Assembly (NCBI GenBank): GCA_016124665.1 | Contig: WGNH01000017.1 | Span: 1 to 64,000, forward strand | Length of the DNA stretch: 64,000 nt | Direction: 5' to 3' | Source: Alphaproteobacteria bacterium | GTDB lineage: Bacteria > Pseudomonadota > Alphaproteobacteria > Caulobacterales > Maricaulaceae | In this document: one piece after another, positions 28,630-38,789 of the stretch | Position numbering within the stretch: the first letter of the stretch is position 1 | How the letters are laid out: the number at the start of each line of letters is the position of its first letter | Notes under the pieces: model-generated | The model's database searches: none | Told to the model about the DNA's origin: nothing | Seen by the model: the letters and a program-made list of their open reading frames with translations, nothing else | Position numbers and translations under genes: made by a program

Positions 28630-29448
28630 ATGACCGATACGATTTTCCCCAAGGGCGATCTGATGAAGGGCAAGCGCGGCCTCATCATGGGCGTCGCCAA
28701 CAAGAATTCCATCGCCTGGGGGATTGCCCAGCAGCTTGCGGCCCAGGGCGCGGAACTGGCCTTTTCCTATCAGGGCGAAGCGCTGGAAAAGCGCGTGCGC
28801 CCGCTGGTGGAAAGTTTGGGGCAGGAGCCTTTCATGCTCTCTGCCGATGTCACCGACGATGCCTCAATGGATGCCTGCTTTGCGGCCATCGAGAAGAAAT
28901 GGGGCAGGATGGACTTCCTCGTCCATGCCATCGCCTTTGCCGGCAAGGACGAGCTCGTCGGCTCCTTCACCGAGAACACCACGCGTGAGGGCTGGCACCG
29001 GGCACTGGAAATCTCGGCCTTCTCTTTCGTCGATGCCGGAAAACGCGCCTCCCGCCTGATGACGGATGGCGGCGCCATGGTCACGCTCACCTATCTCGGA
29101 TCGGAGCGCGTCGTCCCGTCCTATAATGTCATGGGCGTGGCCAAGGCCGCGCTGGAAGCCTCCACCCGCTATATGGCGCGTGATCTCGGCCCGTCCGGCA
29201 TTCGCGTCAATGCGCTCTCGGCGGGTCCGATGCGGACCCTCGCCATGGCCGGCATTTCCGGCGGCAAAGCCCTCATGCGCACGGGCCGCGAATGGTCAAT
29301 GATGAAGGAAGACACCCGCATGGAAGGCGTCGCCGGCGCGGCGCTCTACCTCCTGTCTGACCTCGGCCATTCCTGCACAGGCGAAACCCTGCATGTCGAT
29401 GCCGGTTTCCACGCCGTGGCGGTACCGAGCATGGATGATGATGAGTAG
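28630..29448 (+). CDS. fabI: Enoyl-ACP reductase (NADH), FabI
   Basis: A 272-residue short-chain dehydrogenase-like reductase of the last step of fatty-acid elongation and the target of triclosan. It has KRGLIMGVANKNSIAWGIAQ (NADH-binding), the SYQGEALEKRV, and the catalytic Tyr-x6-Lys in YNVMGVAKAALEASTRY. The substrate loop SAGPMRTLAMAGISG is typical. It ends the fabA-fabB-cupin-fabI run. No clear terminator is seen before the downstream lipoprotein gene. Confidence 0.97.
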   Translation: MTDTIFPKGDLMKGKRGLIMGVANKNSIAWGIAQQLAAQGAELAFSYQGEALEKRVRPLVESLGQEPFMLSADVTDDASMDACFAAIEKKWGRMDFLVHAIAFAGKDELVGSFTENTTREGWHRALEISAFSFVDAGKRASRLMTDGGAMVTLTYLGSERVVPSYNVMGVAKAALEASTRYMARDLGPSGIRVNALSAGPMRTLAMAGISGGKALMRTGREWSMMKEDTRMEGVAGAALYLLSDLGHSCTGETLHVDAGFHAVAVPSMDDDE

Positions 29449-29529
29449 GCTTTCTGCCGTCATAGCAGTGCCATTCAAGCCCGCCGGATAGAAGGTTCTG
29501 GGCTCTCGGCGGTACAGGGAAGGGCTGAG

Positions 29530-30018
29530 GTGTTGAGGTTCAGAGCGATTATGATTATCGTACTGGTCGTGGCGCTTTCGTCCTGCAGCGCCTTCTACAG
29601 CGCCTCGGTCATGGAAGCCGAAGCGCTCTTCGAACGGCACCGGGAGGCGTACCAGGCCATCGCGGACACGGCCCTCGCAGCGCCGCGGCGGGAGCCCTAT
29701 TCGCGGACCCATTCCATTTTTCGAGACATTCATCCGCTTCCAAGATTCCGCTATGCACAAGCATGGAACCCTGACGGGAGCCGCCCTTCATCCACCTACA
29801 TCAACCTGTACGCCTACGGGCTTTCGATCAGCGGGCGGACTGTCGGCCTCGTTTTCTTTCGGGAAGGTGTGCCCGGCGATTTCTCAACAAGTGAGCATGT
29901 TCAGATCTTCGATTCGTGTGACGATGCGGAAGCGGCTTTCGAAACAGAAGGCAGTCGCTTGCGCATGGCCTATTGTACGCTCGGCGATGGTTGGTATGCG
30001 ACACAGGTGTCCAACTGA
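29530..30018 (+). CDS. Putative lipoprotein, unknown function
   Basis: 162 residues with a lipoprotein signal: MLRFRAIMIIVLVVALSSC, Cys at 19. The mature part has no domain I know and three further Cys near its end (DSCDD, AYCTLGDGW). A GTG at 29530 or an ATG at 29551 could start it; the GTG start gives a better n-region with AAGGGCTGAG upstream. It is downstream of fabI and followed by a strong bidirectional terminator. Confidence 0.7.
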   Translation: MLRFRAIMIIVLVVALSSCSAFYSASVMEAEALFERHREAYQAIADTALAAPRREPYSRTHSIFRDIHPLPRFRYAQAWNPDGSRPSSTYINLYAYGLSISGRTVGLVFFREGVPGDFSTSEHVQIFDSCDDAEAAFETEGSRLRMAYCTLGDGWYATQVSN

Positions 30019-30021
30019 CGA

Positions 30022-30053
30022 GAAAAGCCCCGGCCTTTCCACCGGGGCTTTTC
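30022..30053. terminator. Bidirectional terminator
   Basis: GAAAAGCCCCGG and CCGGGGCTTTTC (12-bp perfect arms) with an eight-base loop. The outer A and T runs provide a T-tract on both strands, so it ends both the lipoprotein transcript (+) and the glutamyl-endopeptidase transcript (-). Confidence 0.9.
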
Positions 30054-30074
30054 GCAGTGTGGGCTAGCCGGCGG

Positions 30075-32513
30075 TTATTGCGCACCGTCAGAGTTGTCCT
30101 CCGAGTCCACCGCCCTCGGATCCACTTCCGGCAACACCCACGTGTTCAGCCAGTCAATGCTCTCCGCCAGCACGTGCAGCACGCTTTCGCGCCCGCGATA
30201 GCCATGGCTTTCATAGGGCAGCATGACGAGGCGTGCGGTCCCGGCATTGCCCTTCACCGCCGCGAACATGCGCTCGGACTGGATCGGATAGGTGCCCGAA
30301 TTATTGTCGAGCTGACCGTGGATCAACAGGATCGGCTCGTTTATGTCGTCCGCATGCATGAAGGGTGACAGCTCGAAATAGGTTTCCGGCGCTTCCCAGA
30401 AAGTCCGCCGCTCCGACTGGAAGCCGAACGGCGTCAGCGTCCGGTTATACGCCCCGGACCGGGCAATGCCGGTGCGGAAAATATCACTGGCCGCCAGAAG
30501 ATGCGCAGTCATGAAAGCCCCGTAGGAATGCCCGGCCACAGCCACGCGCTCCCCGTCGCCGAATCCGCGGCGCACCGATTCTGCGACCGCTGCTTCTGCC
30601 GACAGCACCAATTGTTCGATGAAAGTGTCATTCACGGTTTCCGGATCATCACCGACCACCGGCATGGTGGCATTTTCCATGAGCGCATAACCTTGCGTCA
30701 CCAGAAAGCGCGGGCTGGTTCCGGCAACGCGCGTGAATTCGTAAGGCGAACCCCGCACCTGTCCGGCGGTTGCCGCATCATTGTATTCCAGCGGATACGC
30801 CCAGATCAGCAGGGGCAGTGTGTCGCCCTCCTGATAGTCGGCCGGCAGATAAAGTGTTGCTGAGAGCGGCACACCATCGGCACGTTCATAGGTAATCAGC
30901 TCACGTGAAATCTCGTTGAGCTGCGGGTGCGGATTGGGGAAGTCGGTGATAAAACGCGCCTCGCCCTGACCATACAGTCGCACATTCGGCGGCGTTTCCG
31001 GGTCTTCATAGGAGGTCAGGAATGCCGATCCATCAGGATCGACAAGCCCGATCACCCGCTCGAAATTCTCACCGCTATTGCGCCAGAGCTCATCCGCCTC
31101 GAAAGTCTCGAAACTCACCCGGTTCAGGAAAGGCCGGTTGCCGTCCGGCGTTGCCCCATTGCCGGTGTAGTAAAGATACCCGTCTACAACCGCTGCAACG
31201 CTGCGTCCGTATTCATTCCGTATCGTCTCCGGAGAGCCCGGATCAGCATAGCTGTCCTGTAGATTGCGCTCCTCAGCCAAGCGCGGCTCGGCTCCGTTGG
31301 CCGCAAAATCAACCACCCAGCGGCGGATGATGCGGGTATCGCGGTCATATTCAACCGCCAGCCCGGTCTCGCCCTCGGACGTGAATTGCGTGCCGTAATA
31401 GCGGTCCTCGAAGCGGGCGATCTCGACCGGCTCGCCCGCAAAAGGAGCTTCGAGCGCCCAGACGCTGTCTCTTTCATCCGTCTCGACGCGTGGATCGCCT
31501 CCGTCCAGCGCCTCGGCCCACACGACACGGGCTGGATGAGAGGCCTGCCAGCCAACACTGCGGCGGCCCGTAATGACACCGCCGATCGGCACATTGTCAG
31601 CAATCGGCTGACGCGCAATCTCCGCAATCTCATTGCCATCCAGATCAATCACATAGGTGCGGTCGGCAAAGCCCGCCCAGTTCACATCATAGGAGAAGGG
31701 TTGCTGCATCGCGCCGATCAGGATCATCTCACCGCCCGGCGCCGGGTCGGCGGAATAGATCAGATCCGGATCGCCCACAGGGCGCGGACGGCCCCGACGG
31801 GCATCGGCCAGCACAAGCTGACTTGTGGCCATCCAGGCAAACAGCGCCGCATCATGACCGTCGGTCAGCAAATCCTGATAGGTACGAACCGGCGCTTCAT
31901 ATCCCCCCGCCTCCTGAATGACCGGCCCCGCCGGCACCAACGGCCGCTGCGGCATCGGGCCGCGATTGGGCGGTACCATATTCACCAGCAGCGTCTCGCT
32001 GTCCGGCATCCAGCTAACCGGGTCGAACACCGCATTGATTCCGCTCGGGATCACCTCACGCGCCCGGGCGCGCTCTACATCCGCCACCCACAGAGACAGC
32101 GTGTCGCCCTGCGTCACGACAAAGGCGGCATATCGCCCGTCAGGCGACCAGTCGAAATTTGAAAGACCGATATCTTCCGGTAATTCGATGGCGCGCTCCT
32201 CGCCGGTGGTGACGTCGATCACAGACAGGCCGATGGCGGTTCGCGGGCCGTGTCGTCCGTTAGTTGCCGCATCAAGGCGCAGCCCGGCCAGTCGCTCCAT
32301 CGGCCGCGCCAGCTCCGATACTGGCGGCAGATCCTCGCGGTGAATCAGCAGAAGGTTGCGACGGTCGGGCGAGAAGGTCGTCCAGGGCGCCGCCGGGGCA
32401 TCAACAATGTCGACAATGTCCTGCGGCGGAAGGCGGTAGCTATCGTCCTGCGCGGCAGCGCCGCTGGCAATGAGGCCGGCACAACCGGCAAGGGCGAGAA
32501 TCTGGCGGATCAC
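30075..32513 (-). CDS. Exported S9D-like prolyl oligopeptidase family glutamyl endopeptidase
   Basis: 812 residues with a signal peptide (IRQILALAGCAGLIASGAAAQ). The N-terminal ~550 residues form a beta-propeller (repeats with WSPDGRYAAF, DPVSWMPDSETLLVNM). The C-terminal hydrolase has the nucleophile GHSYGAFMTAHLLA, HGQLDNNSGT with Asp, and ESHGYRGRES with the catalytic His. The block GIARSGAYNRTLTPFGFQ closely recalls plant chloroplast glutamyl peptidase, so a Glu-directed endopeptidase is proposed. Start is GTG 32513 with GGGAG eight bases upstream; a TTG at 32543 would precede the signal with a hydrophilic tail. Confidence 0.9.
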   Translation of the reverse strand: MIRQILALAGCAGLIASGAAAQDDSYRLPPQDIVDIVDAPAAPWTTFSPDRRNLLLIHREDLPPVSELARPMERLAGLRLDAATNGRHGPRTAIGLSVIDVTTGEERAIELPEDIGLSNFDWSPDGRYAAFVVTQGDTLSLWVADVERARAREVIPSGINAVFDPVSWMPDSETLLVNMVPPNRGPMPQRPLVPAGPVIQEAGGYEAPVRTYQDLLTDGHDAALFAWMATSQLVLADARRGRPRPVGDPDLIYSADPAPGGEMILIGAMQQPFSYDVNWAGFADRTYVIDLDGNEIAEIARQPIADNVPIGGVITGRRSVGWQASHPARVVWAEALDGGDPRVETDERDSVWALEAPFAGEPVEIARFEDRYYGTQFTSEGETGLAVEYDRDTRIIRRWVVDFAANGAEPRLAEERNLQDSYADPGSPETIRNEYGRSVAAVVDGYLYYTGNGATPDGNRPFLNRVSFETFEADELWRNSGENFERVIGLVDPDGSAFLTSYEDPETPPNVRLYGQGEARFITDFPNPHPQLNEISRELITYERADGVPLSATLYLPADYQEGDTLPLLIWAYPLEYNDAATAGQVRGSPYEFTRVAGTSPRFLVTQGYALMENATMPVVGDDPETVNDTFIEQLVLSAEAAVAESVRRGFGDGERVAVAGHSYGAFMTAHLLAASDIFRTGIARSGAYNRTLTPFGFQSERRTFWEAPETYFELSPFMHADDINEPILLIHGQLDNNSGTYPIQSERMFAAVKGNAGTARLVMLPYESHGYRGRESVLHVLAESIDWLNTWVLPEVDPRAVDSEDNSDGAQ

Positions 32514-32591
32514 TTCATGTCTCCCGATGATCTTTGAGTTCAATCATAGGGGGTGAAGCGGTCAGGTCCAGCGGCCCTGCCGGTATTTGGC

Positions 32592-33782
32592 TCAATTGCC
32601 GTCTTGCGCGGCCGCCTCCATCCGGCTCACCAGCCGCCCGCGAAAGGCACGGAACGCCTCGATCCGGCTGTCGGGATGGCCGTATTCTTCAGCCATTTCT
32701 ATGGCCCGGTCGATCTCTGTTATCGCGGCTGTGAAGCGTTGCGCAGCCCCCAGCGCGTTGGCACTTACGGCAACGACCTCGACATTTTCCGGAAACCGCC
32801 GCTGCAACTCGTCAAACAGGGCCAGCGCAGTGTCGATTTCGCCCTCCATGCCCAGCGTGAACCCGGCAAGGCTGAGTTCCATTGATTGGGGATGAAAGCG
32901 CCATCCCAGCTCGGCCTCTTTCTGAGCAAACCAGTGGCGGACAGCATGAGCCCCGCCCTCTCGCCCGGTCTCCGTCAATTCGGTTTGCTGATCAGCGAAC
33001 GGATAGAGAAAGGCGATTGCCCGGTGCAGGCCTTCAGGCACATTGGTGAAGTGGTTTTCGCCAGGCCGGATCTCGAACACCCAGTCGAGACCTTGCGGAT
33101 TTAGGGCCTCCAGCCGCTCTGCGAACAATTCACCGTCCGGCACGGTCGCACCACCATCTGTTTCCCCGACCGCCATGTACAGGGCGGCACCGCCAAAATC
33201 CTGATCAACGGCGTCCAGGCGGTCGAAAAGCACTCTGTCGGAGACCCATGTGCTGGCGCCCAACGCAATATATCCGTCAAACGCGCCTGGGCCGGTAAGG
33301 AGTTGGTTGAGCACCATTACCCCGCCAAAGGAGTGTCCGAACAAAAGCCGGACTTCGCTGGTCCGGTAGCGCTCGTTGATCAGGGGTAAAACTTCGTCGT
33401 TAACATGCTCCAGATAGGCATCGCCATTGCCGGTTCCCGGATATCGCGGATCATTCACCGGCACGAGATCGGCATTGCGTTCTGGATTGAAGAGTCCGAC
33501 CACGATATGGCCCGGAATGCGGCCCCATTCGGCGTGATAATCCATCGTCGCGGCAATCAGGTCGAACTGCCACTCGGCATCGGTCAGATAGAGGACGGGA
33601 TAGGTCCGGCCGGTGTCTTCCTGATAGCCATCCGGCAGATGAACGATGATCTGCCGTGTTTCGCCGAGGACGGCAGAATTGATCTCCAGTCTATCACGCC
33701 TTTCACCACCATCGATTGGGGTGGCGCTGGCGCCCGGGATGAAAACCAGTAAAAGCAAACTCAATATAGCAATAGATCGCAT
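32592..33782 (-). CDS. Exported alpha/beta-hydrolase, esterase D/IroE type
   Basis: 396 residues with signal peptide MRSIAILSLLLLVFIPGASA. The first 270 residues form an esterase domain (PVLYLTDAEWQFDLIAATMDY, nucleophile LLFGHSFGGVMVLN, PGENHFTNVPEG with the His). After it lies a ~110-residue helical part with TPR-like repeats (SLAGFTLGMEGEIDTALALFDELQRRFP). Members cleave siderophore esters or S-formylglutathione; the substrate here is unknown. It is one gene between the S9 peptidase and the AraC regulator, all minus strand. Confidence 0.88.
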   Translation of the reverse strand: MRSIAILSLLLLVFIPGASATPIDGGERRDRLEINSAVLGETRQIIVHLPDGYQEDTGRTYPVLYLTDAEWQFDLIAATMDYHAEWGRIPGHIVVGLFNPERNADLVPVNDPRYPGTGNGDAYLEHVNDEVLPLINERYRTSEVRLLFGHSFGGVMVLNQLLTGPGAFDGYIALGASTWVSDRVLFDRLDAVDQDFGGAALYMAVGETDGGATVPDGELFAERLEALNPQGLDWVFEIRPGENHFTNVPEGLHRAIAFLYPFADQQTELTETGREGGAHAVRHWFAQKEAELGWRFHPQSMELSLAGFTLGMEGEIDTALALFDELQRRFPENVEVVAVSANALGAAQRFTAAITEIDRAIEMAEEYGHPDSRIEAFRAFRGRLVSRMEAAAQDGN

Positions 33783-33854
33783 GGCACAGCTCCGGATTGG
33801 GAGGCTCCGCCTATCGTAGCGTTAGTGCGCGGTCTTGAATAATAGTGAACCGTC

Positions 33855-34685
33855 TCAGGACGCGAACCATTCCGCGAATTGTCCCGGCGTCACACCGATC
33901 TGCTGGCAAAAGGCGTTTGTGAAATGGCTCTGATCGGAAAAGCCGCTGTCCAGCGCAACATCTGCAAGCCGATGACCGGCCTGGATCCCGCCTTTTGCAA
34001 GCTCGAGCCGGCTGCGCAACAACAAGGCATGCGGCGTGATGCCTATATTCAAACGGAAAGCCCGGAAAAGATAGCTGCGGCTCACGCCGGCAAAGCTGGC
34101 GAGCGAATCGACATCGGTCGAAACAGCCCCGGGTCCATACATCCGGTCGAGCAGGTCATCCAGCCCGGCCTTGCCGATCCTTGATTGGCGTTCAAATTGC
34201 ACCGCCGAATAACGGTTCGCAATTCTTTCGATAAGCGCGTCCATGACCCTGACCGGTGCGTCAAAATCGATCCGCGATGCCCGCATCAATTCATAAAGCC
34301 CGCCTGCAAGCTGTGACAGACCGTCATCGTGAAAGCTTGGCAGACGCCTGACGCCGGAGCGGTGCGGTTCAATCCGCGCCAGCCGGTCCGGTGAAATGTG
34401 GATGTGCAAGGCTTCAACATGCGGGCTCGCCCACTGCACGTTTTCGGCTGTACGGGCAGGATAAAGACCCAGCGTCCCGCGGGTGGCTTCAAAACTTTCG
34501 CCGCCCTGGCAGGTTGCACGCAACAACCGCACCGGAGATTCAGGATAATAAGACAGGACATGCCATCGCCGGCGCTTCAGCCGCAGCGAGCAGGCGGACG
34601 ATCTTTGCCATTCCACGCTCCATCCCGGCCCGTTGAAGGGCCGGGCCGTAAGCAAGCCGGCAGTTTCGACATTGATTGAGCGCAT
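33855..34685 (-). CDS. AraC-family transcriptional regulator
   Basis: A 276-residue regulator: an N-terminal ~160-residue sensor domain without a recognised ligand fold, and two C-terminal helix-turn-helix motifs (LASFAGVSRSYLFRAFRLNIGITPHALLL, then RLADVALDSGFSDQSHFTNAFCQQIGVTPGQF). It probably controls the adjacent esterase or S9 genes. The ATG directly follows the T-run of the pnp terminator, leaving no room for a Shine-Dalgarno; no other good start is present. Confidence 0.92.
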   Translation of the reverse strand: MRSINVETAGLLTARPFNGPGWSVEWQRSSACSLRLKRRRWHVLSYYPESPVRLLRATCQGGESFEATRGTLGLYPARTAENVQWASPHVEALHIHISPDRLARIEPHRSGVRRLPSFHDDGLSQLAGGLYELMRASRIDFDAPVRVMDALIERIANRYSAVQFERQSRIGKAGLDDLLDRMYGPGAVSTDVDSLASFAGVSRSYLFRAFRLNIGITPHALLLRSRLELAKGGIQAGHRLADVALDSGFSDQSHFTNAFCQQIGVTPGQFAEWFAS

Positions 34686-34719
34686 AAAAAATTGGCCCGG
34701 ATTCTCATCCGGGCCAATT
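34686..34719 (-). terminator. Rho-independent terminator after pnp
   Basis: A perfect 13-bp stem (AATTGGCCCGGAT / ATCCGGGCCAATT) with a TCTC-sized four-base loop and then TTTT on the minus strand. It ends 30 bp after the pnp stop and directly abuts the AraC start codon. Confidence 0.92.
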
Positions 34720-34748
34720 CAATCAGATATGGCGCTCGCGAGGAAGAC

Positions 34749-36884
34749 CTATTCCTCTTCGTCGCCGTCTTCTTCCCTGATGTCCTTGCCGGTTTCCTGA
34801 TCGACAACTTTCATCGACAGGCGGACCTTGCCGCGGTCATCAAAGCCCATCAGCTTCACATAGACTTCGTCACCTTCGGCAACGACGTCCTTGGGATGGC
34901 TGACGCGCTCATTCTTCATTTGCGAGACGTGAACCAGACCGTCTTTCGGACCGAAGAAGTTCACGAAAGCGCCGAAATCCATGACCTTGACGATTTTACC
35001 CTTGTAGATCTGGCCGACTTCCGGCTCGGCCGTCAGGCCGTGGATCCAGTCAAGCGCGGCGCGGATGGCCTTGGCGTCAGAGGACGAGACCTTGATCACG
35101 CCATCATCATTGACATCGACCTTGGCACCGGTGACTTCCACGATCTCGCGGATCACCTTGCCGCCGGTTCCGATCACATCACGGATCTTGTCGGTCGGAA
35201 TGGTAATCGTCTCGATGCGAGGCGCATACTCACCAACTTCTTCGCGGGCGGTGCCGAGTGCCTCATTCATCTTTTCGAGAATGTGCATGCGGCCGCCCTT
35301 GGCCTGCGCCAAAGCCGTCTTCATGATGTCTTCGTTGATGCCGGCAATCTTGATGTCCATCTGCAGCGAGGTAACGCCTTCCGACGTGCCCGCGACCTTG
35401 AAGTCCATATCGCCGAGATGATCCTCATCCCCGAGAATGTCGGAAAGAACGGCAATACCGTCGGGATCCTTGATCAGACCCATGGCGATGCCGGAAACCG
35501 GACGCGTGATCGGCACACCGGCATCCATCAGGGCGAGCGAGGCACCACACACCGTCGCCATGGAGGACGAGCCGTTGGATTCCGTGATCTCGGAAACCAG
35601 GCGGATGGTGTAGGGGAAGTTTTCTGCCGACGGCAGAACCGCATTCACCGCACGCCAGGCCAGCTTGCCATGGCCGATTTCGCGGCGGCCCGGAGCCAGA
35701 CGGAAGCTGGTCTCGCCAACCGAATAGGGCGGGAAGTTGTAATGGAGCATGAAGCGCTCCTTGTACGTCCCCGTCAGCGCGTCGATGAATTGCTCATCCT
35801 CGCCCGTCCCCAGCGTGGCCACGACCAGACCCTGTGTTTCACCACGGGTGAAAAGGGCAGAACCGTGCGTGCGCGGCAAAATGCCGGCTTCGGCAACAAT
35901 GGTGCGGACTTCGTCCAGCTTGCGGCCATCAATCCGTTTGCCGGTCTTGATGATGCCACCACGGACGATGGAGGACTCCACACCCTTCAGAACGTCAGAG
36001 AGGACATTGCCCGGAACACCGTCCGGATTGTCTTCACTCTGGCCGAGTTCGGCTTTCGCCTTGTCCTTGGCCGCGCCGACAGCCGCATAACGCTCGGTCT
36101 TGTCAGTGATGGTGTAGGCCGCCGCCAGATCGGCTTCGACCAGCTTGCGGACCTTGGCTTCCAGGTCGGAATGATCTTCCGGCTGATAGTCCCACGGCTC
36201 CTTGGCACATTTTTCTGCCAACCGGATGATGGCATCAATCACGGGCTGGAACGCTTCGTGACCGAACATCACAGCGCCGAGCATGATTTCTTCGGACAGC
36301 TCCTTGGCTTCCGATTCCACCATCATCACGGCATCGCCGGTGCCGGCGACAACCAGATCGAGAGCGCTGTCTGCAACATCGTCGCAGAGCGGGTTCAGCA
36401 CATATTCGCCATTCATATAGCCAACACGCGCCGCGCCGATCGGGCCCATGAAAGGCAGACCGGAAATGCACAGCGCTGCTGAAGCACCGATCATGCCGAC
36501 GATATCCGGATCATTCTCCATATCGTGCGACAACACCGTCAGCATCACCTGGACTTCATTCTTGAAGCCTTTCGGGAAGAGCGGACGGATCGGACGGTCG
36601 ATCAGGCGGGAAGTCAGCGTTTCCTTTTCGGTCGGCCGGCCTTCGCGCTTGAAGAAGCCGCCCGGGATTTTCCCGGCGGCGAAGTATTTTTCCTGATAAT
36701 TGACCGTCAGCGGGAAAAAGTCCGCTCCCGGCTTGACCGCCTTGACGCCGACAGCGGTCGCCAGAACAGTTGTCTCACCATAGGTGATCATGACAGCGCC
36801 GTCCGCTTGGCGGGCGACCTTGCCGGTTTCGAGGGTCAGCTCACGGCCGCCCCATTCAATCGTTTCTTTGTGTATCTCAAACAT
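34749..36884 (-). CDS. pnp: Polyribonucleotide nucleotidyltransferase (PNPase)
   Basis: The 711-residue exoribonuclease degrades RNA 3'-5' with phosphate and is a degradosome component. Two RNase PH-like halves (second begins with [11 protein letters not shown]), the catalytic [19 protein letters not shown], then KH domain ([20 protein letters not shown]) and S1 domain ([20 protein letters not shown]). The C-terminus is short and acidic (EEDGDEEE). It follows rpsO 42 bp away, in the usual rpsO-pnp order. Confidence 0.98.
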   Translation of the reverse strand: MFEIHKETIEWGGRELTLETGKVARQADGAVMITYGETTVLATAVGVKAVKPGADFFPLTVNYQEKYFAAGKIPGGFFKREGRPTEKETLTSRLIDRPIRPLFPKGFKNEVQVMLTVLSHDMENDPDIVGMIGASAALCISGLPFMGPIGAARVGYMNGEYVLNPLCDDVADSALDLVVAGTGDAVMMVESEAKELSEEIMLGAVMFGHEAFQPVIDAIIRLAEKCAKEPWDYQPEDHSDLEAKVRKLVEADLAAAYTITDKTERYAAVGAAKDKAKAELGQSEDNPDGVPGNVLSDVLKGVESSIVRGGIIKTGKRIDGRKLDEVRTIVAEAGILPRTHGSALFTRGETQGLVVATLGTGEDEQFIDALTGTYKERFMLHYNFPPYSVGETSFRLAPGRREIGHGKLAWRAVNAVLPSAENFPYTIRLVSEITESNGSSSMATVCGASLALMDAGVPITRPVSGIAMGLIKDPDGIAVLSDILGDEDHLGDMDFKVAGTSEGVTSLQMDIKIAGINEDIMKTALAQAKGGRMHILEKMNEALGTAREEVGEYAPRIETITIPTDKIRDVIGTGGKVIREIVEVTGAKVDVNDDGVIKVSSSDAKAIRAALDWIHGLTAEPEVGQIYKGKIVKVMDFGAFVNFFGPKDGLVHVSQMKNERVSHPKDVVAEGDEVYVKLMGFDDRGKVRLSMKVVDQETGKDIREEDGDEEE

Positions 36885-36925
36885 CTCGTGCGTGCTTTCG
36901 TCCCGTACGTCGTCTCAACCAGCGA

Positions 36926-37195
36926 TTAGCGGCGGAGGCCCAGCTTCTTGATCAAAGCCTGATAACGTGCCTCATCCTTGCCTTTCAGATAGTCCAGCAG
37001 CCTGCGGCGCTGGGATACCATCTTCAGAAGACCACGGCGGGAGTGATTATCCTTCTTGTGAGTTTTGAAATGCTCCGTCAGATTCGCGATACGTTCGGTC
37101 AGGATGGCCACCTGGACTTCCGGAGACCCTGTATCGCCCTTCGTCTGGGCATTTTCGGAAATAAGCGCACTCTTGCGCTCTTGCGTTACCGACAT
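36926..37195 (-). CDS. rpsO: 30S ribosomal protein S15
   Basis: An 89-residue S15 starting [28 protein letters not shown] and ending [10 protein letters not shown], with the [28 protein letters not shown]-binding helices. It binds the central domain of 16S rRNA. Located between truB and pnp; S15 often represses its own translation through a leader structure, but I see no certain one in the 32-bp gap. Confidence 0.97.
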   Translation of the reverse strand: MSVTQERKSALISENAQTKGDTGSPEVQVAILTERIANLTEHFKTHKKDNHSRRGLLKMVSQRRRLLDYLKGKDEARYQALIKKLGLRR

Positions 37196-37227
37196 CGGAC
37201 TTTCCTTTCTTGCCCCTTCCCGGGGCT

Positions 37228-38184
37228 CTAGAGACTGTGATTGAAAACGCGCACCGGAACGAATTTGCCCGCCTGCGCGTCTCCCAGAGCGACCGCCATC
37301 CCGCCGTGCATCGCCACCGCCAATCGAGACCCGTCTTTTCCGGAAAGATCACGAGGACGCCTTTGGGCACGAAGCTCCTGCGCAATACGCGGGAGCAGGA
37401 CGATGGACCGCCCCTGCCTTAAATGAGAAACCTCCTCCTCGGTTACGGCCAGTGCCGGGATGTCGTCCAGCGCGGTCTCAACCGGGGCAAGCCCCTCAAA
37501 AGCGCGGCCCTTATGGGCCAAATCCGCCAATTCGTCCAGCGATATGGCAGCAGACTCTTCAAACACACCGACTGCGGTCCGGCGCAAGCTGGAAATATGC
37601 CCTTCCGTGCCGAGCTTTTGCGACAGATCACGGGCAATGGCGCGCACATAGGTGCCCTTTCCGCAATCCATTTCGAACACGGTTTCATCTACCGAGGGGG
37701 TATCGACAACTTCCAGGCGGTCTATCCGGACCGGACGGGCCGCAATCTCGACCTCCCCACCGGCCCGGGCCAGATCATAGGCGCGTTCGCCATCAATCTT
37801 TATAGCCGAATATTTCGGCGGAATCTGCTCGATATCGCCCACAAAGTCCGGCATTACTGCCCTTATGGTTTCAACATCCGGGCGGACGTCAGACGTTGCA
37901 ACGGTCTTGCCTTCCGCATCCAGCGTATCGGTGGAAACGCCCCAGCGGATGGCGAAGCGATAGGTCTTGCCGGCCTCCTGTGCAAAAGGCACGGTCTTCG
38001 TGGCCTCCCCCAGCGCAATGGGCAGCATGCCCGTCGCCAGCGGGTCCAGCGTCCCGGCATGGCCCGCCTTTTTTGCATCAAACAGGCGGCGCACCGCCGA
38101 CACGGCCTGCGTCGACGTCATGTCCAGCGGCTTGTCCAGCAACACCCAGCCATGAATATCCTGTCCGCGCTTACGGCGGCCCAT
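37228..38184 (-). CDS. truB: tRNA pseudouridine-55 synthase
   Basis: A 318-residue enzyme that isomerises U55 in tRNA. The motif [14 protein letters not shown] holds the catalytic Asp; others are [17 protein letters not shown] at the start, [29 protein letters not shown]. Start overlaps the rbfA stop by one base (TGATG), so translation is coupled. Confidence 0.97.
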   Translation of the reverse strand: MGRRKRGQDIHGWVLLDKPLDMTSTQAVSAVRRLFDAKKAGHAGTLDPLATGMLPIALGEATKTVPFAQEAGKTYRFAIRWGVSTDTLDAEGKTVATSDVRPDVETIRAVMPDFVGDIEQIPPKYSAIKIDGERAYDLARAGGEVEIAARPVRIDRLEVVDTPSVDETVFEMDCGKGTYVRAIARDLSQKLGTEGHISSLRRTAVGVFEESAAISLDELADLAHKGRAFEGLAPVETALDDIPALAVTEEEVSHLRQGRSIVLLPRIAQELRAQRRPRDLSGKDGSRLAVAMHGGMAVALGDAQAGKFVPVRVFNHSL

Positions 38185-38609
38185 CAGTCTTCATCCTCCC
38201 CGGCAAGCCCCGGATCCAGATCGCGCTTTACCGAAGGACTGGCCAGAAGGTCATCAATCCGGCTCGCCTGGTCAAACCGGTCATCGGCGATAAAGCGCAG
38301 CTCGGGCGTGTATTTCAGCTCGATTTCACGGCCCAGCTGCCCGCGCAGAAAGCTTGCGCAGCGATTCATGGCTTTTGCAACCACATCCCTGTCGCCCTGG
38401 GCCAGCGGGGACACATAGACCCGCGCCGACTTCAGGTCAGGCGAGGTGCGAACCTCTGTAATGGTCACTTCAACCCCGGCCAGATCATGATCCCGCAGCT
38501 CCTTGCGCTGCAGGATTTCAACCAGCGTATGCCGGATCAGCTCACCGGCACGAAGCTGTCTCTGGGAAGGCATTTTGGCGCCCGCATGGGGCGATCCGTG
38601 GCGGGTCAT
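38184..38609 (-). CDS. rbfA: Ribosome-binding factor A
   Basis: A 141-residue KH-type protein aiding 16S 5' maturation in the cold. [26 protein letters not shown], then [28 protein letters not shown] and LKYTPELRF are family motifs. In most alphaproteobacteria it follows infB directly; here trkH and two small exported-protein genes separate it, so it needs its own promoter. Confidence 0.95.
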   Translation of the reverse strand: MTRHGSPHAGAKMPSQRQLRAGELIRHTLVEILQRKELRDHDLAGVEVTITEVRTSPDLKSARVYVSPLAQGDRDVVAKAMNRCASFLRGQLGREIELKYTPELRFIADDRFDQASRIDDLLASPSVKRDLDPGLAGEDED

Positions 38610-38671
38610 GAAAACCTCGTTCTCGAAAGCCCGGATTCGAACCGGCGCATTCGCTTCTGAAAAGGGCGCGC

Positions 38672-38700
38672 GGTCTAGCGTCTCGCGCGGTTGAACGCAA
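38672..38700 (-). promoter_or_regulatory. Weak candidate promoter of rbfA-truB-rpsO-pnp
   Basis: On the minus strand TTGCGT (38700-38695), 17 bases, TAGACC (38677-38672), about 63 bp before the rbfA ATG. The match to sigma-70 is modest, but a promoter is required here since the preceding genes run in the other direction. Confidence 0.3.
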
Positions 38701-38789
38701 GTCTAACACGGCTGTCAGCTTTATCGCAGCTTTGTGATTGGCGAAGCCGGGTCCCTTCCCGCTAGCAATTGCCCAACAGGGAGAATGTG

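Noticed and set aside
38620-38655. tRNA T-loop-like GGTTCGAATCC on the minus strand before rbfA
   Set aside because: No D-arm, anticodon arm or acceptor stem can be paired around it; a similar GGTTCGAAT at about 11648 is also isolated. Coincidence.
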